Assembly: GCA_036525535.1 (NCBI GenBank)
Contig: DATDAH010000266.1
Span: 1-27,460 of the forward strand
Length of the DNA: 27,460 nt
DNA from: DATDAH01 sp036525535
GTDB lineage: Bacteria; Actinomycetota; Acidimicrobiia; Acidimicrobiales; DATDAH01
Reading direction: 5' to 3'
Positions within the stretch are counted from its first letter, which is position 1; each line of letters begins with the position of its first letter. The translations under genes were made by a program, and so were the position numbers. Shown here in pieces: positions 7,626 to 13,559 of this stretch. Under the pieces are notes generated by a model. It was not told the origin of the DNA. It was given only the letters and a program-made list of their open reading frames with translations, and searched no databases.

Positions 7626-8474
7626 ATGGCCTACACCTGCTTCGATGTCGACGTCACCGGCGGGGTCGCCCACCTGATCTTGAAGCGGGCGGACGAGCTC
7701 AACACGATGACGCCGGAGTTCTGGCGCGAGCTGCCCGAGATCGTGAGCGGCTTGAGCGCCACGGGGGAGGCCCGCGCCGTCGTGCTGTCCTCGACCGGTC
7801 GCCATTTCACGGCCGGCATGGACCTGTCCGTCTTCACGGGGAAGTCGTCGCTGCTGGGTGGTGCCGATGCCGACGCCGAGCTCGGACGGCAGCGCTCCCA
7901 GCTGCGGCTGAGCGCTGCCCTCCTCCAGGACAGCTTCACCGCCCTCGAGCGGGCCCGCATGCCGGTGCTGGCCGCCATTCAGGGCGGCTGTGTCGGCGGC
8001 GGCGTGGACATGGTGTGCGCCTGCGACTGCCGCTACGCCACCAGCGACGCCTTCTTCGTGGTCATGGAGACCAACATCGGCATGACGGCCGACGTGGGCA
8101 CGCTGCAGCGGTTGCCCAAGCTGATCCCCGAGGGCGTGGCCCGCGAGTACGCCTACACCGGCCGGCGGATGAGCGCCCGACGAGCCGTCGAGGTCGGGTT
8201 GGTCAACCAGCTCTTCGACACCCACGACGACCTGGTCGCCGGCGTGCTGGAGATCGCGGCGGAGATCGCGGCCCAGAGCCCGCTCGCCGTCTGGGGCACG
8301 AAGGAGATGATCACCTACGGCCGGGACCACACGGTGGCCGACGGCCTGAACTACGTCGCCACGTGGCAGACCGGCATGTTCCAGGGCTTCGACATGATGG
8401 AGGCCTTCGCCGCCCAGGCCGACAAGCGGGAGCCCGAGTACCAGGATCTCCTGCCCGAGCCGGGGTTCGACTAG
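7626..8474 (+). CDS. Crotonase-family protein, probable dienoyl-CoA isomerase (ECH1-like)
   Basis: A 282-residue enoyl-CoA hydratase/isomerase fold. The oxyanion-hole segments are FTAGMDL (61-67) and GGCVGGGVDMV (120-130). The active-site region reads VDMVCACDCRYATSDAFFVV and then METNIGMTADVGTLQRLP, strongly reminiscent of delta3,5-delta2,4-dienoyl-CoA isomerase; the three acidic residues used by that enzyme appear conserved as Asp128, Glu148 and Asp156. The role would be double-bond repositioning during beta-oxidation of polyunsaturated or odd-numbered double-bond acyl-CoAs. A generic enoyl-CoA hydratase is the alternative. Start ATG 7626 is supported by the -10 element 6 nt upstream. The gene converges on another crotonase-family gene with only 7 nt between the two stops and no visible terminator. 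Confidence 0.85.
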   Translation: MAYTCFDVDVTGGVAHLILKRADELNTMTPEFWRELPEIVSGLSATGEARAVVLSSTGRHFTAGMDLSVFTGKSSLLGGADADAELGRQRSQLRLSAALLQDSFTALERARMPVLAAIQGGCVGGGVDMVCACDCRYATSDAFFVVMETNIGMTADVGTLQRLPKLIPEGVAREYAYTGRRMSARRAVEVGLVNQLFDTHDDLVAGVLEIAAEIAAQSPLAVWGTKEMITYGRDHTVADGLNYVATWQTGMFQGFDMMEAFAAQADKREPEYQDLLPEPGFD

Positions 8475-8481
8475 GCGGGGC

Positions 8482-9279
8482 TCAGGCCTGCTGGGACCGG
8501 CCCCGGTCGACGACGGCCTGACGCCGTTTGGCGATCTCCTCCGGGTCCCATCGGTTGCCCGGCCACGCCGCCGCTCGCCGGCCCTCGATCTCCCACCCCT
8601 CGGCCACCGTGGTGGCCACCACCTGTTGGTAGGTGCCCAGGATCTGGCGCACCCCCGGCTGGTCGTTGGAGACGATGTCGGCGGCCAGGGCCCGGCAGAA
8701 GGGGAGGAGCTCGTCGTGACGCACGACGTGGTTGACCAGGCCCCACGCCAGCGCCTGCTCGGCGTCGACGTAGTTGCCGGTGGTGCTCATCTCCCGGGCC
8801 CGGCGAACGCCGATGGCCTGGGGCAGCATGACGGTCAGCCCCCAGCCGGGCATGACCCCGACCCGGGCGTGGGTGTCGGCGAACCGGGCCTGGTCGGAGG
8901 CGACGAGGAAGTCACAGCCCAGGGCCACCTCCAGCCCACCGGTCACGGCGACGCCGTTCACGGCGCCGATGAGGGGCTTGGTGTGGGGCGGGAACGGGCC
9001 CTGCCGGGACTCGACCACGGCCCCGATGGCGTCGTCGGCGTCGCCTTGGCCACCAGCGGCGGCCTCCTTGAGGTCGACGCCGGCGCTGAACGCCGGGTCG
9101 GTCCCGGTGAGGATGATCACGTCGACCCCGTCGTCGGCTTCGGCCTCGAGGAGGTAGCGGGGCAGCAGGCGAAGGACCTCGGAGTTCAGGGCGTTGCGGG
9201 CCTCGGGCCGGTCGATGGTGATCGTGGCGACCCGGTCGGCCACGGCGTAGAGGACGGCATCGCCGCCGGCCGCGTTCAA
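8482..9279 (-). CDS. Enoyl-CoA hydratase/isomerase-family protein with altered second catalytic residue
   Basis: A 265-residue crotonase-family protein starting at TTG 9279, which lies 1 nt after the upstream stop, so translation is probably coupled. The CoA/oxyanion segments AFSAGVDL (63-70) and AVNGVAVTGG (106-115) are present. The first catalytic Glu of hydratases corresponds to Glu117 (GGLEVALGCD). In the region of the second catalytic Glu the sequence reads FADTHARVGVMPGW, so His137 seems to replace it. Many actinobacterial EchA proteins share this form and their reactions are mostly unknown, so hydratase activity should not be assumed. It is the last gene of a minus-strand group with an unknown protein, a VOC protein and an HExxH protein. 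No ATG is available in this frame near the N-terminus. Confidence 0.88.
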   Translation of the reverse strand: MNAAGGDAVLYAVADRVATITIDRPEARNALNSEVLRLLPRYLLEAEADDGVDVIILTGTDPAFSAGVDLKEAAAGGQGDADDAIGAVVESRQGPFPPHTKPLIGAVNGVAVTGGLEVALGCDFLVASDQARFADTHARVGVMPGWGLTVMLPQAIGVRRAREMSTTGNYVDAEQALAWGLVNHVVRHDELLPFCRALAADIVSNDQPGVRQILGTYQQVVATTVAEGWEIEGRRAAAWPGNRWDPEEIAKRRQAVVDRGRSQQA

Positions 9280-9280
9280 C

Positions 9281-9880
9281 TCAGCCGTCGCCTTCTGCGG
9301 GCAGGTAGTTCAGGTTCAGGTCGCCCAGGCGCACGAGGGTCGAGGCGATCCATCCCCCCATGGCGGCGAAGTCCTCGTCGAGGGCGGAGCCGTCCTCCAG
9401 CGTCTTGTTGTCGAGCAGGTAGAGGCCCTCGTAGCTGAACTCGATGGCCCACTGGCGATCGTCGAGCTCGCGGGCGTAGAGCGTCTCCAGCGTCGGCGCC
9501 GACCGTTCCAGGGGCAGCGAGCCGATGGCCGGGCTCTCCTCGGGGAGCACGTCCAGGATGGCCTTCGGGTCGGGCTCGGCCGACAGGCGCTGGATGCGCA
9601 GCACGATCTCGATCTGGATGGTCGGGCCCTCGTCGAACTCCTCGCCGATGTACCACGAGCGATACGCGGTCTGGGCCCAGGTCGGCCACTCGAGGGTGAT
9701 GTCGGCCCGAACCCGGGGCGGCAGGCCCTCGCCGGGGAGGCCGTAGCTGGTCTGCCAGGTCAGGTCACCGAGCAGGACATCGGCCTGAAAGCGCTCCTCG
9801 AAGGCTTGGCGCTCGAGGAGGTTGTTCTCGAAGACGTCACGGAGGGCGCCGATGGCGTCGGTGAAGACGTGATCGAGCAC
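9281..9880 (-). CDS. Protein of unknown function (199 aa)
   Basis: I do not recognise the family. The protein has 199 residues, is acidic, soluble-looking and without signal peptide, membrane segment or cysteine cluster. The N-terminal helix (DHVFTDAIGALRDVFENNLLERQAFEERFQAD) is followed by alternating beta-like stretches rich in Trp and Tyr (WQTSYGLPG, RADITLEWPTWAQTAYRSWY, IQIEIVLRIQRL) and a C-terminal WIASTLVRLGDLNLNYLP. Codon use is typical of the window, so it is a real gene. GTG 9880 is supported by a TAGGGT -10 hexamer 6 nt upstream. It ends 1 nt before the enoyl-CoA hydratase-like start and follows the VOC gene, so it can be transcribed from both its own promoter and the upstream operon. 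Confidence 0.75.
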   Translation of the reverse strand: MLDHVFTDAIGALRDVFENNLLERQAFEERFQADVLLGDLTWQTSYGLPGEGLPPRVRADITLEWPTWAQTAYRSWYIGEEFDEGPTIQIEIVLRIQRLSAEPDPKAILDVLPEESPAIGSLPLERSAPTLETLYARELDDRQWAIEFSYEGLYLLDNKTLEDGSALDEDFAAMGGWIASTLVRLGDLNLNYLPAEGDG

Positions 9881-9886
9881 GGCGCC

Positions 9887-9892
9887 ACCCTA
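9887..9892 (-). promoter_or_regulatory. -10 hexamer TAGGGT inside the end of the upstream VOC gene
   Basis: On the minus strand TAGGGT ends 6 nt before GTG 9880. Its first three bases are the TAG stop codon (9892-9890) of the preceding VOC gene, so the stop codon doubles as promoter sequence. Confidence 0.45.
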
Positions 9893-10519
9893 CGGCGGCG
9901 CCGAGCGGGCTGGGGCCGGGCTGAGGAAGGCGATCGGTACCGGGATCCTGAGGGCCTCGTGGCGCAGTGTGGCGATGCGACGCCCCGGCTGCACGGCCTC
10001 GGTCACCGGCCCCAGGTCGTCGCCGAGGAGGGCCGCGGTCGCCTCGATGTCGTCGACCGTGAGGGCGAGGCCCCAGAACGTGGCGGGGCCCACGCCGTGG
10101 TCGCCGGGCTGTCCGATGAGCTCCAGGATCACCGGGCCGAGGCGGAAGAAGCGCTGTTCGATCCGGCCCGCGTCCCGGATCCGGCGCAGCTCCACGCCGA
10201 AGGCGCCGAGCGCCTCGGTCGTCCGGTCCAGGTCGGGGGACGCGACCACGACGTGGTCGATGGCGACCGTCCGGTTCGGGTGGCAGGCCGCCTCGTCCGC
10301 CGGCTCGGCGGCGACGGTCAGCAGGCCGTCGATGGTGCCGTCGTCGACACCCGACAGCGACCAGGCCAGGATCCCGGTGAGCGCGCCCGCCGCCGCGGTG
10401 CCGACCCGCACGGACCCCAGCGTCAGGTGGTCGTCGTCGACGGCGAAGCCGGCATCGGCCCAGTGGTCGAGCGAGCCGCTCACGCTCAGCCCGACGAGTG
10501 CGGGCCCGTCAGCTGCCAT
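9890..10519 (-). CDS. VOC (glyoxalase-like) family protein
   Basis: A 209-residue protein built from two vicinal-oxygen-chelate modules. The second begins at TVAIDHVVVASPDLDRTTEAL (about 84-104), with a candidate metal-binding His in IDHVVV and an acidic residue in the VILELIG strand, and ends with RIPVPIAFLSP. The first module (about 5-60) is degenerate but retains the beta pattern. VOC members include glyoxalases, dioxygenases, epimerases and resistance proteins; no specific reaction can be assigned. ATG 10519 overlaps the end of the upstream HExxH gene by 11 nt, so the two are translationally linked. The TAG stop forms part of the promoter hexamer of the next gene. Confidence 0.8.
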   Translation of the reverse strand: MAADGPALVGLSVSGSLDHWADAGFAVDDDHLTLGSVRVGTAAAGALTGILAWSLSGVDDGTIDGLLTVAAEPADEAACHPNRTVAIDHVVVASPDLDRTTEALGAFGVELRRIRDAGRIEQRFFRLGPVILELIGQPGDHGVGPATFWGLALTVDDIEATAALLGDDLGPVTEAVQPGRRIATLRHEALRIPVPIAFLSPAPARSAPP

Positions 10520-10886
10520 CGAGCAGGTCCGGATGGGCGGTCACCCACACGGCGGCCCCCTCCCGGGCGTCGACCTCGGCCGTGATGGCCAGGTACGCCT
10601 GCCGGTGGTTGCGGAGGCGGACCAGGTTGCGGGCGTAGTCGGTGAGGTAGCGGACGAGGAACCGGACATGGCCACGCTCGGCGTACTGGGCGACGTGCAC
10701 CAGCTCGTGGGCGATCAGCTTGCGATTGCTCTCGTGGCCGCGCCGGAGCATCACCCGGCGGCCGAAGGTCATGCCGTGGGCGTGGGGAGGCAGGTGGCGG
10801 ACCCGGTAGAGGCGAGCCCGTACGGCGATGCCCCGGGGGATGTGGTCGAAGACGTCGACCTCGGCGGGGGTGAGCGACCGTCCCAT
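10509..10886 (-). CDS. Small HExxH protein of DUF4157-like type
   Basis: A 125-residue protein when started at ATG 10886. It contains a zinc-metallopeptidase-like HELVH (60-64) in the context LIAHELVHVAQYAERG, typical of DUF4157-like putative peptidases, and a later AEVDARE (about 103-109) that could give the third ligand. It has no signal peptide and no membrane segment. DUF4157 domains are often attached to larger secreted or phage-tail-like effector proteins; here the domain stands alone with no such genes nearby. A longer frame from 10919 would run into the divergent nucleoside phosphorylase start, so 10886 is preferred. It overlaps the next gene by 11 nt and heads a minus-strand operon. 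Catalytic activity is inferred only from the motif. Confidence 0.72.
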   Translation of the reverse strand: MGRSLTPAEVDVFDHIPRGIAVRARLYRVRHLPPHAHGMTFGRRVMLRRGHESNRKLIAHELVHVAQYAERGHVRFLVRYLTDYARNLVRLRNHRQAYLAITAEVDAREGAAVWVTAHPDLLDGS

Positions 10887-10917
10887 GTCCCGCCATGGTC
10901 GCGCGACGATGGTCGTC

Positions 10918-11745
10918 ATGGCCGATCCTGCCGACCCGTACGCCCTGGCCGTCGAAGCCGCCGCCGCGCTGGCCTCGGCCGTCGGGGTCGCCGAGCACGA
11001 CGTCGCCATCGTGCTGGGGTCGGGCTGGGGCCCGGCGGCCGACCGGATCGGGACCACCGTCGGTGAGGTGCCCGCCAGTGAGCTGCCGGGCTTCCCCCGC
11101 TCGACGGTGGCCGGTCACGGTGGCACGATCCGGTCGCTGGATGCCGACGGCCGGCCGGTCCTGGCCTACTTCGGGCGGGTCCACGGCTACGAGGGCAACC
11201 CCGTCTCGGCCGTCGTCCACAACGTCCGGACCGCGGCGTCGGCGGGCTGCCGCTCGATCATCTTGACCAATGCCGCCGGTTCGCTCCGTGAGGAATGGGG
11301 CCCGGGCACGCCGGTCGTCATCACCGATCACCTCAACCTGACGGGCCTGTCGCCGTTGGGCGGGCCGGAGGCCCCCGAGCCCTACGGCCCGAGGTTCTGC
11401 GACCTGACCGACGCTTGGTCGCCCCGGCTGCGGGCCCTCGCCCACGAGCTGGACCCGGACCTGCCCGAGGGGGTGTACGCCGGCCTCAACGGCCCCCAGT
11501 ACGAGACCCCGGCCGAGATCCGCATGCTGCGGACGCTGGGGGCCGACCTCGTCGGCATGTCCACCGTGCTGGAGTGCATCGCCGCCCGTCACGCGCGGCT
11601 CGAGGTGCTCGGCCTTTCCCTGGTCACCAACCTGGCTGCCGGCCTGGCCCCGGCCCCCCTCGACCACAACGAGGTCCTCGCCGCCGGCGGCACCGCCGGC
11701 GAACGCCTCGGCGACCTCCTCGCCCAACTGGTCCGCCGGATCTGA
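10918..11745 (+). CDS. punA: Purine nucleoside phosphorylase (trimeric, inosine/guanosine type)
   Basis: A 275-residue protein from ATG 10918 (ATG 10909, three residues longer, is also possible). Motifs of the low-molecular-mass trimeric PNP family are in order: VLGSGWG phosphate loop, GHGGT, GRVHGYEG, TNAAGSL, the purine-site Glu in GPQYETPAEIRMLR, VGMSTVLECIAARH and the base-contacting Asn in SLVTNLAAGL. The enzyme cleaves purine (deoxy)ribonucleosides with phosphate to free base and (deoxy)ribose-1-phosphate. The sugar phosphate could be passed to the PmmB-like mutase at 13556 and DeoC at 18774. It is divergent from the HExxH gene across 31 nt that contain no TA-starting -10 hexamer on either strand, unlike most other gene starts here; a CATGGT at 10894-10899 is the only similar sequence. 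Confidence 0.95.
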   Translation: MADPADPYALAVEAAAALASAVGVAEHDVAIVLGSGWGPAADRIGTTVGEVPASELPGFPRSTVAGHGGTIRSLDADGRPVLAYFGRVHGYEGNPVSAVVHNVRTAASAGCRSIILTNAAGSLREEWGPGTPVVITDHLNLTGLSPLGGPEAPEPYGPRFCDLTDAWSPRLRALAHELDPDLPEGVYAGLNGPQYETPAEIRMLRTLGADLVGMSTVLECIAARHARLEVLGLSLVTNLAAGLAPAPLDHNEVLAAGGTAGERLGDLLAQLVRRI

Positions 11746-11761
11746 CCCTCCACGATCCCGA

Positions 11762-11791
11762 ACTTGTGTCGATCACGCCACACTTGTGTGG
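11762..11791. repeat. Direct repeat ACTTGTGT and 6-bp palindrome at the 3' end of punA
   Basis: ACTTGTGT occurs at 11762-11769 and again at 11782-11789, exactly 20 nt apart. The second copy lies in a perfect inverted repeat, CCACAC (11778-11783), TT, GTGTGG (11786-11791). The location between converging genes suits a bidirectional transcription stop or an interspersed repeat; there is no T-run. Confidence 0.35.
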
Positions 11792-12219
11792 TGCAACCGG
11801 CGCAGGTTCAGCGGATGGCGGCGCGTAGCTCGGCACAGAGCAATCGGGGTGATCGACGTAGTAGCGCCACGTGTAGTGATAGATCGGTCGTCGCACTGCG
11901 TGCTCTCGTGTACCCGGACGCCGTCGAGCTCGATTCGTCGGTGACGGGGGACCGTGATCTCGGGGCGACTGGCGCGAAAGCCGTCGAGACCCCACAGCAC
12001 GGCTGCTGACCGATGCGACGCCACGCCCCTGCTGACGAGGCAGGCTCCGGCGAGATTCGTCTCCCAGTCGGAAAGGGCGCCCGGGAGCGAGTAGAGAGCC
12101 GAGCGTCGGCGGATCCATCGATCGTCGTCGAGTCGGCGTTCGATCTGCCGTTGGCTGGCGCCGGTGTCGATCACTTGCTGTCGAGTGAAGAGCAGATGCT
12201 GGCGGGTGGCGACGGCCAA
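11773..12219 (-). CDS. Truncated AbiEi-type antitoxin-domain protein (DUF559-type N-terminal half)
   Basis: A 148-residue product from TTG 12219. Its first ~110 residues match the winged-helix N-terminus of AbiEi-like antitoxin/transcription factors common in actinobacteria: RQHLLFTRQQVIDTG, an Arg-rich recognition segment (QIERRLDDDRWIRRRSALY), VASHRSAAVLWGL, and PEITVPRHRRIELDGVRVH. Family members usually continue for another 150 or so residues with a nuclease-like domain. Here the sequence becomes Arg/His-rich after about residue 125 and stops, with only 27 nt left before the convergent punA stop, so the C-terminal half is missing. Local GC is visibly lower (about 60-65% in sampled lines) than in neighbours, suggesting a transferred and decaying gene. 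No AbiEii toxin gene is adjacent. It lies 18 nt behind the queuosine-salvage gene on the same strand. Confidence 0.6.
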   Translation of the reverse strand: MAVATRQHLLFTRQQVIDTGASQRQIERRLDDDRWIRRRSALYSLPGALSDWETNLAGACLVSRGVASHRSAAVLWGLDGFRASRPEITVPRHRRIELDGVRVHESTQCDDRSITTRGATTSITPIALCRATRRHPLNLRRLHHTSVA

Positions 12220-12237
12220 GTTCCAGATGGAGAAGGG

Positions 12238-13179
12238 TCAGTAGGCGGTGGTGCGTGATCGGTGGCGGGGGTGGGCCTTGGCTTCGGGGCGGCTGCCGCG
12301 GTGCCAGAGGGCCATGTCGACCTGGCCCGCGGTGGCGTCGCCGACGCCCTGGGCGTGGAGGGCGGCCACGACCTCCTCGACGGCGTGGACGGCCACGGCC
12401 CGGATCTCGACCTCCTCGGTCGAACCGTGCTCGAGGAGCTCGTCGGCCTGGATGCGGGCCAGGAGCGCGTCGTCGAAGCGGAGCACGCCGGCGAGGCGGA
12501 GGACGTGGGGGACGAGGTTGTCGGCGAACATGGTCAGGCGATCCAGGTCGTCGAAGCGCCCGGGGCCCTCGCCGCCGAAGGCCAGCGCCAGGTCGGCGGC
12601 GGTGATCTGGGCCCGCTTGAACAGCGGGATCCGCTCACCTTCGTGCTCGCTCACGTCCCGGTACATCCGGTGCTCCCAGGCCAGCAGCTCGACCAATCGG
12701 TCGGCCGAGTGCCCGGCGGCGGCCACCAGGTCGAGGGCCGAGCCGAACCCGTCGATGACCTCGCCCATCCGGTTCCATGACCGGGCGAACAGGCCCATGA
12801 GGTCTTGGACCGGGCCCTCGGGGTCCTGGCCGAAGACCTCGGCGCACCAGTCCCCGCCGGCCGACCGCATCTCGGCCACCGACACGCCGCCCCGGTCCCG
12901 GAGGGCGCCGGCAATGGTGTGGTAGCCGGAGGCGCCCGGGGCCTTGCGCAGCACCGGGAACCAGCCGGAGCCGAAGTTGACGGCGTCGAGGGCGAGGACG
13001 AAGCGGGCCCGGTCCTCGTCGGTGGCCCCCACGGCGTGGTGGGCCGGGTCCTCAGGATCGGTCCCCAGGCCCTCGGCGGCCAGATCGGCGGCCAGGACGG
13101 GAACGGCGTCCGTTACGAGATGGACATGGTGGGCGCGGGCCGCGACCCGGGAGCAGCCCTCTCGGATGTCCTCCAGCAC
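12238..13179 (-). CDS. Queuosine-5'-phosphate N-glycosylase (Qng1/DUF2419 queuosine salvage family)
   Basis: A 313-residue protein from GTG 13179. It shows the signature blocks of the Qng1 family (human C9orf64 relatives): LDAVNFGSGWFP (64-75), an ELLAWEHRMYRD helix, PLFKRAQITAADLAL (185-199), DDLDRLTMFADNLVPHVLR (210-228) with VPxVL, and EEVEIRA (255-261). Family members hydrolyse queuosine-5'-monophosphate, freeing the base queuine so that it can be put into tRNA anticodons. This is a salvage route for organisms that do not make queuine de novo and take up Q-containing material. The partner tRNA-guanine transglycosylase is not in the window. A -10 element 7 nt before GTG supports the start. 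It is divergent, with only 20 nt between start codons, from a deoxyribosyltransferase-like gene. The family call rests on several long motif matches. Confidence 0.85.
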   Translation of the reverse strand: MLEDIREGCSRVAARAHHVHLVTDAVPVLAADLAAEGLGTDPEDPAHHAVGATDEDRARFVLALDAVNFGSGWFPVLRKAPGASGYHTIAGALRDRGGVSVAEMRSAGGDWCAEVFGQDPEGPVQDLMGLFARSWNRMGEVIDGFGSALDLVAAAGHSADRLVELLAWEHRMYRDVSEHEGERIPLFKRAQITAADLALAFGGEGPGRFDDLDRLTMFADNLVPHVLRLAGVLRFDDALLARIQADELLEHGSTEEVEIRAVAVHAVEEVVAALHAQGVGDATAGQVDMALWHRGSRPEAKAHPRHRSRTTAY

Positions 13180-13185
13180 CGCCCA

Positions 13186-13192
13186 TAGGGTA
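13186..13192. promoter_or_regulatory. Shared bidirectional -10 element TAGGGTA
   Basis: In the 20-nt gap between two divergent start codons, the heptamer TAGGGTA reads TAGGGT on the plus strand (13186-13191, 8 nt before ATG 13200) and TACCCT on the minus strand (13192-13187, 7 nt before GTG 13179). One 7-bp element thus supplies a TANNNT -10 for both leaderless genes. Confidence 0.55.
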
Positions 13193-13199
13193 CGGATCG

Positions 13200-13559
13200 A
13201 TGTCCCACCCGGCCGAGGCCCTCTTCGATCGACGCCCGCTCGTCTTCACGGCCCATGCCGCCGAGTCCGCCTACCTGCGCGAGCGGATCTGTGCCTTCGT
13301 CCTCGAGCACGACGCGGTACCGGTAAACCCCTGGATGGTGGGCGGCTACTTCCTCTACGGCCTGGTCGACAAGGACCACGTGCGCCGGGCCAACAACAAT
13401 CTGCTCATGCGGTGTGACGAGCTCTGGGTCTTCGGCCCGACGTCCGACGGCGTCGACGTCGAGGTGGCGTGGGCCGACGGCGCCGGCCTGCCCGTGCGCT
13501 GGTTCGACCTCGACCACTACGGCGAGGCCATTGCCGAGCGGGACGGCGGCCCGACGTGA
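13200..13559 (+). CDS. Small nucleoside 2-deoxyribosyltransferase-like protein (DUF4406/DUF7768 type)
   Basis: A 119-residue protein. The C-terminal half has the pattern of DUF4406/DUF7768 proteins, which share the nucleoside 2-deoxyribosyltransferase fold: VPVNPWMVGGYFL, RRANNNLLMRCDELWVFGP (about 62-80) and DGVDVEVAWADGAGLPVRWFD (about 82-102), where the Glu in VEVA sits at the position of the catalytic Glu of the transferases. The N-terminal strand LVFTAHAAES is the usual nucleotide-side loop. Function is unproven; deoxyribosyltransferase or N-glycosidase activity on a nucleoside is a fold-based inference. The setting supports it: it is divergent from the Qng1 N-glycosylase through a shared promoter and overlaps the phosphomutase gene by 4 nt (GTGA), implying co-translation with an enzyme that handles sugar phosphates. 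Confidence 0.7.
   Translation: MSHPAEALFDRRPLVFTAHAAESAYLRERICAFVLEHDAVPVNPWMVGGYFLYGLVDKDHVRRANNNLLMRCDELWVFGPTSDGVDVEVAWADGAGLPVRWFDLDHYGEAIAERDGGPT

Noticed and set aside
6465..8330. 621-codon minus-strand frame opposite adenosine kinase and crotonase
   Set aside because: Antisense shadow; spans two independent plus-strand genes with intact motifs and the promoter between them.
10887..10917. Shared divergent -10 for punA and the HExxH gene
   Set aside because: No TA-starting hexamer exists on either strand here; CATGGT/CATGGC around the CCATGG palindrome is too far from the motif to claim.
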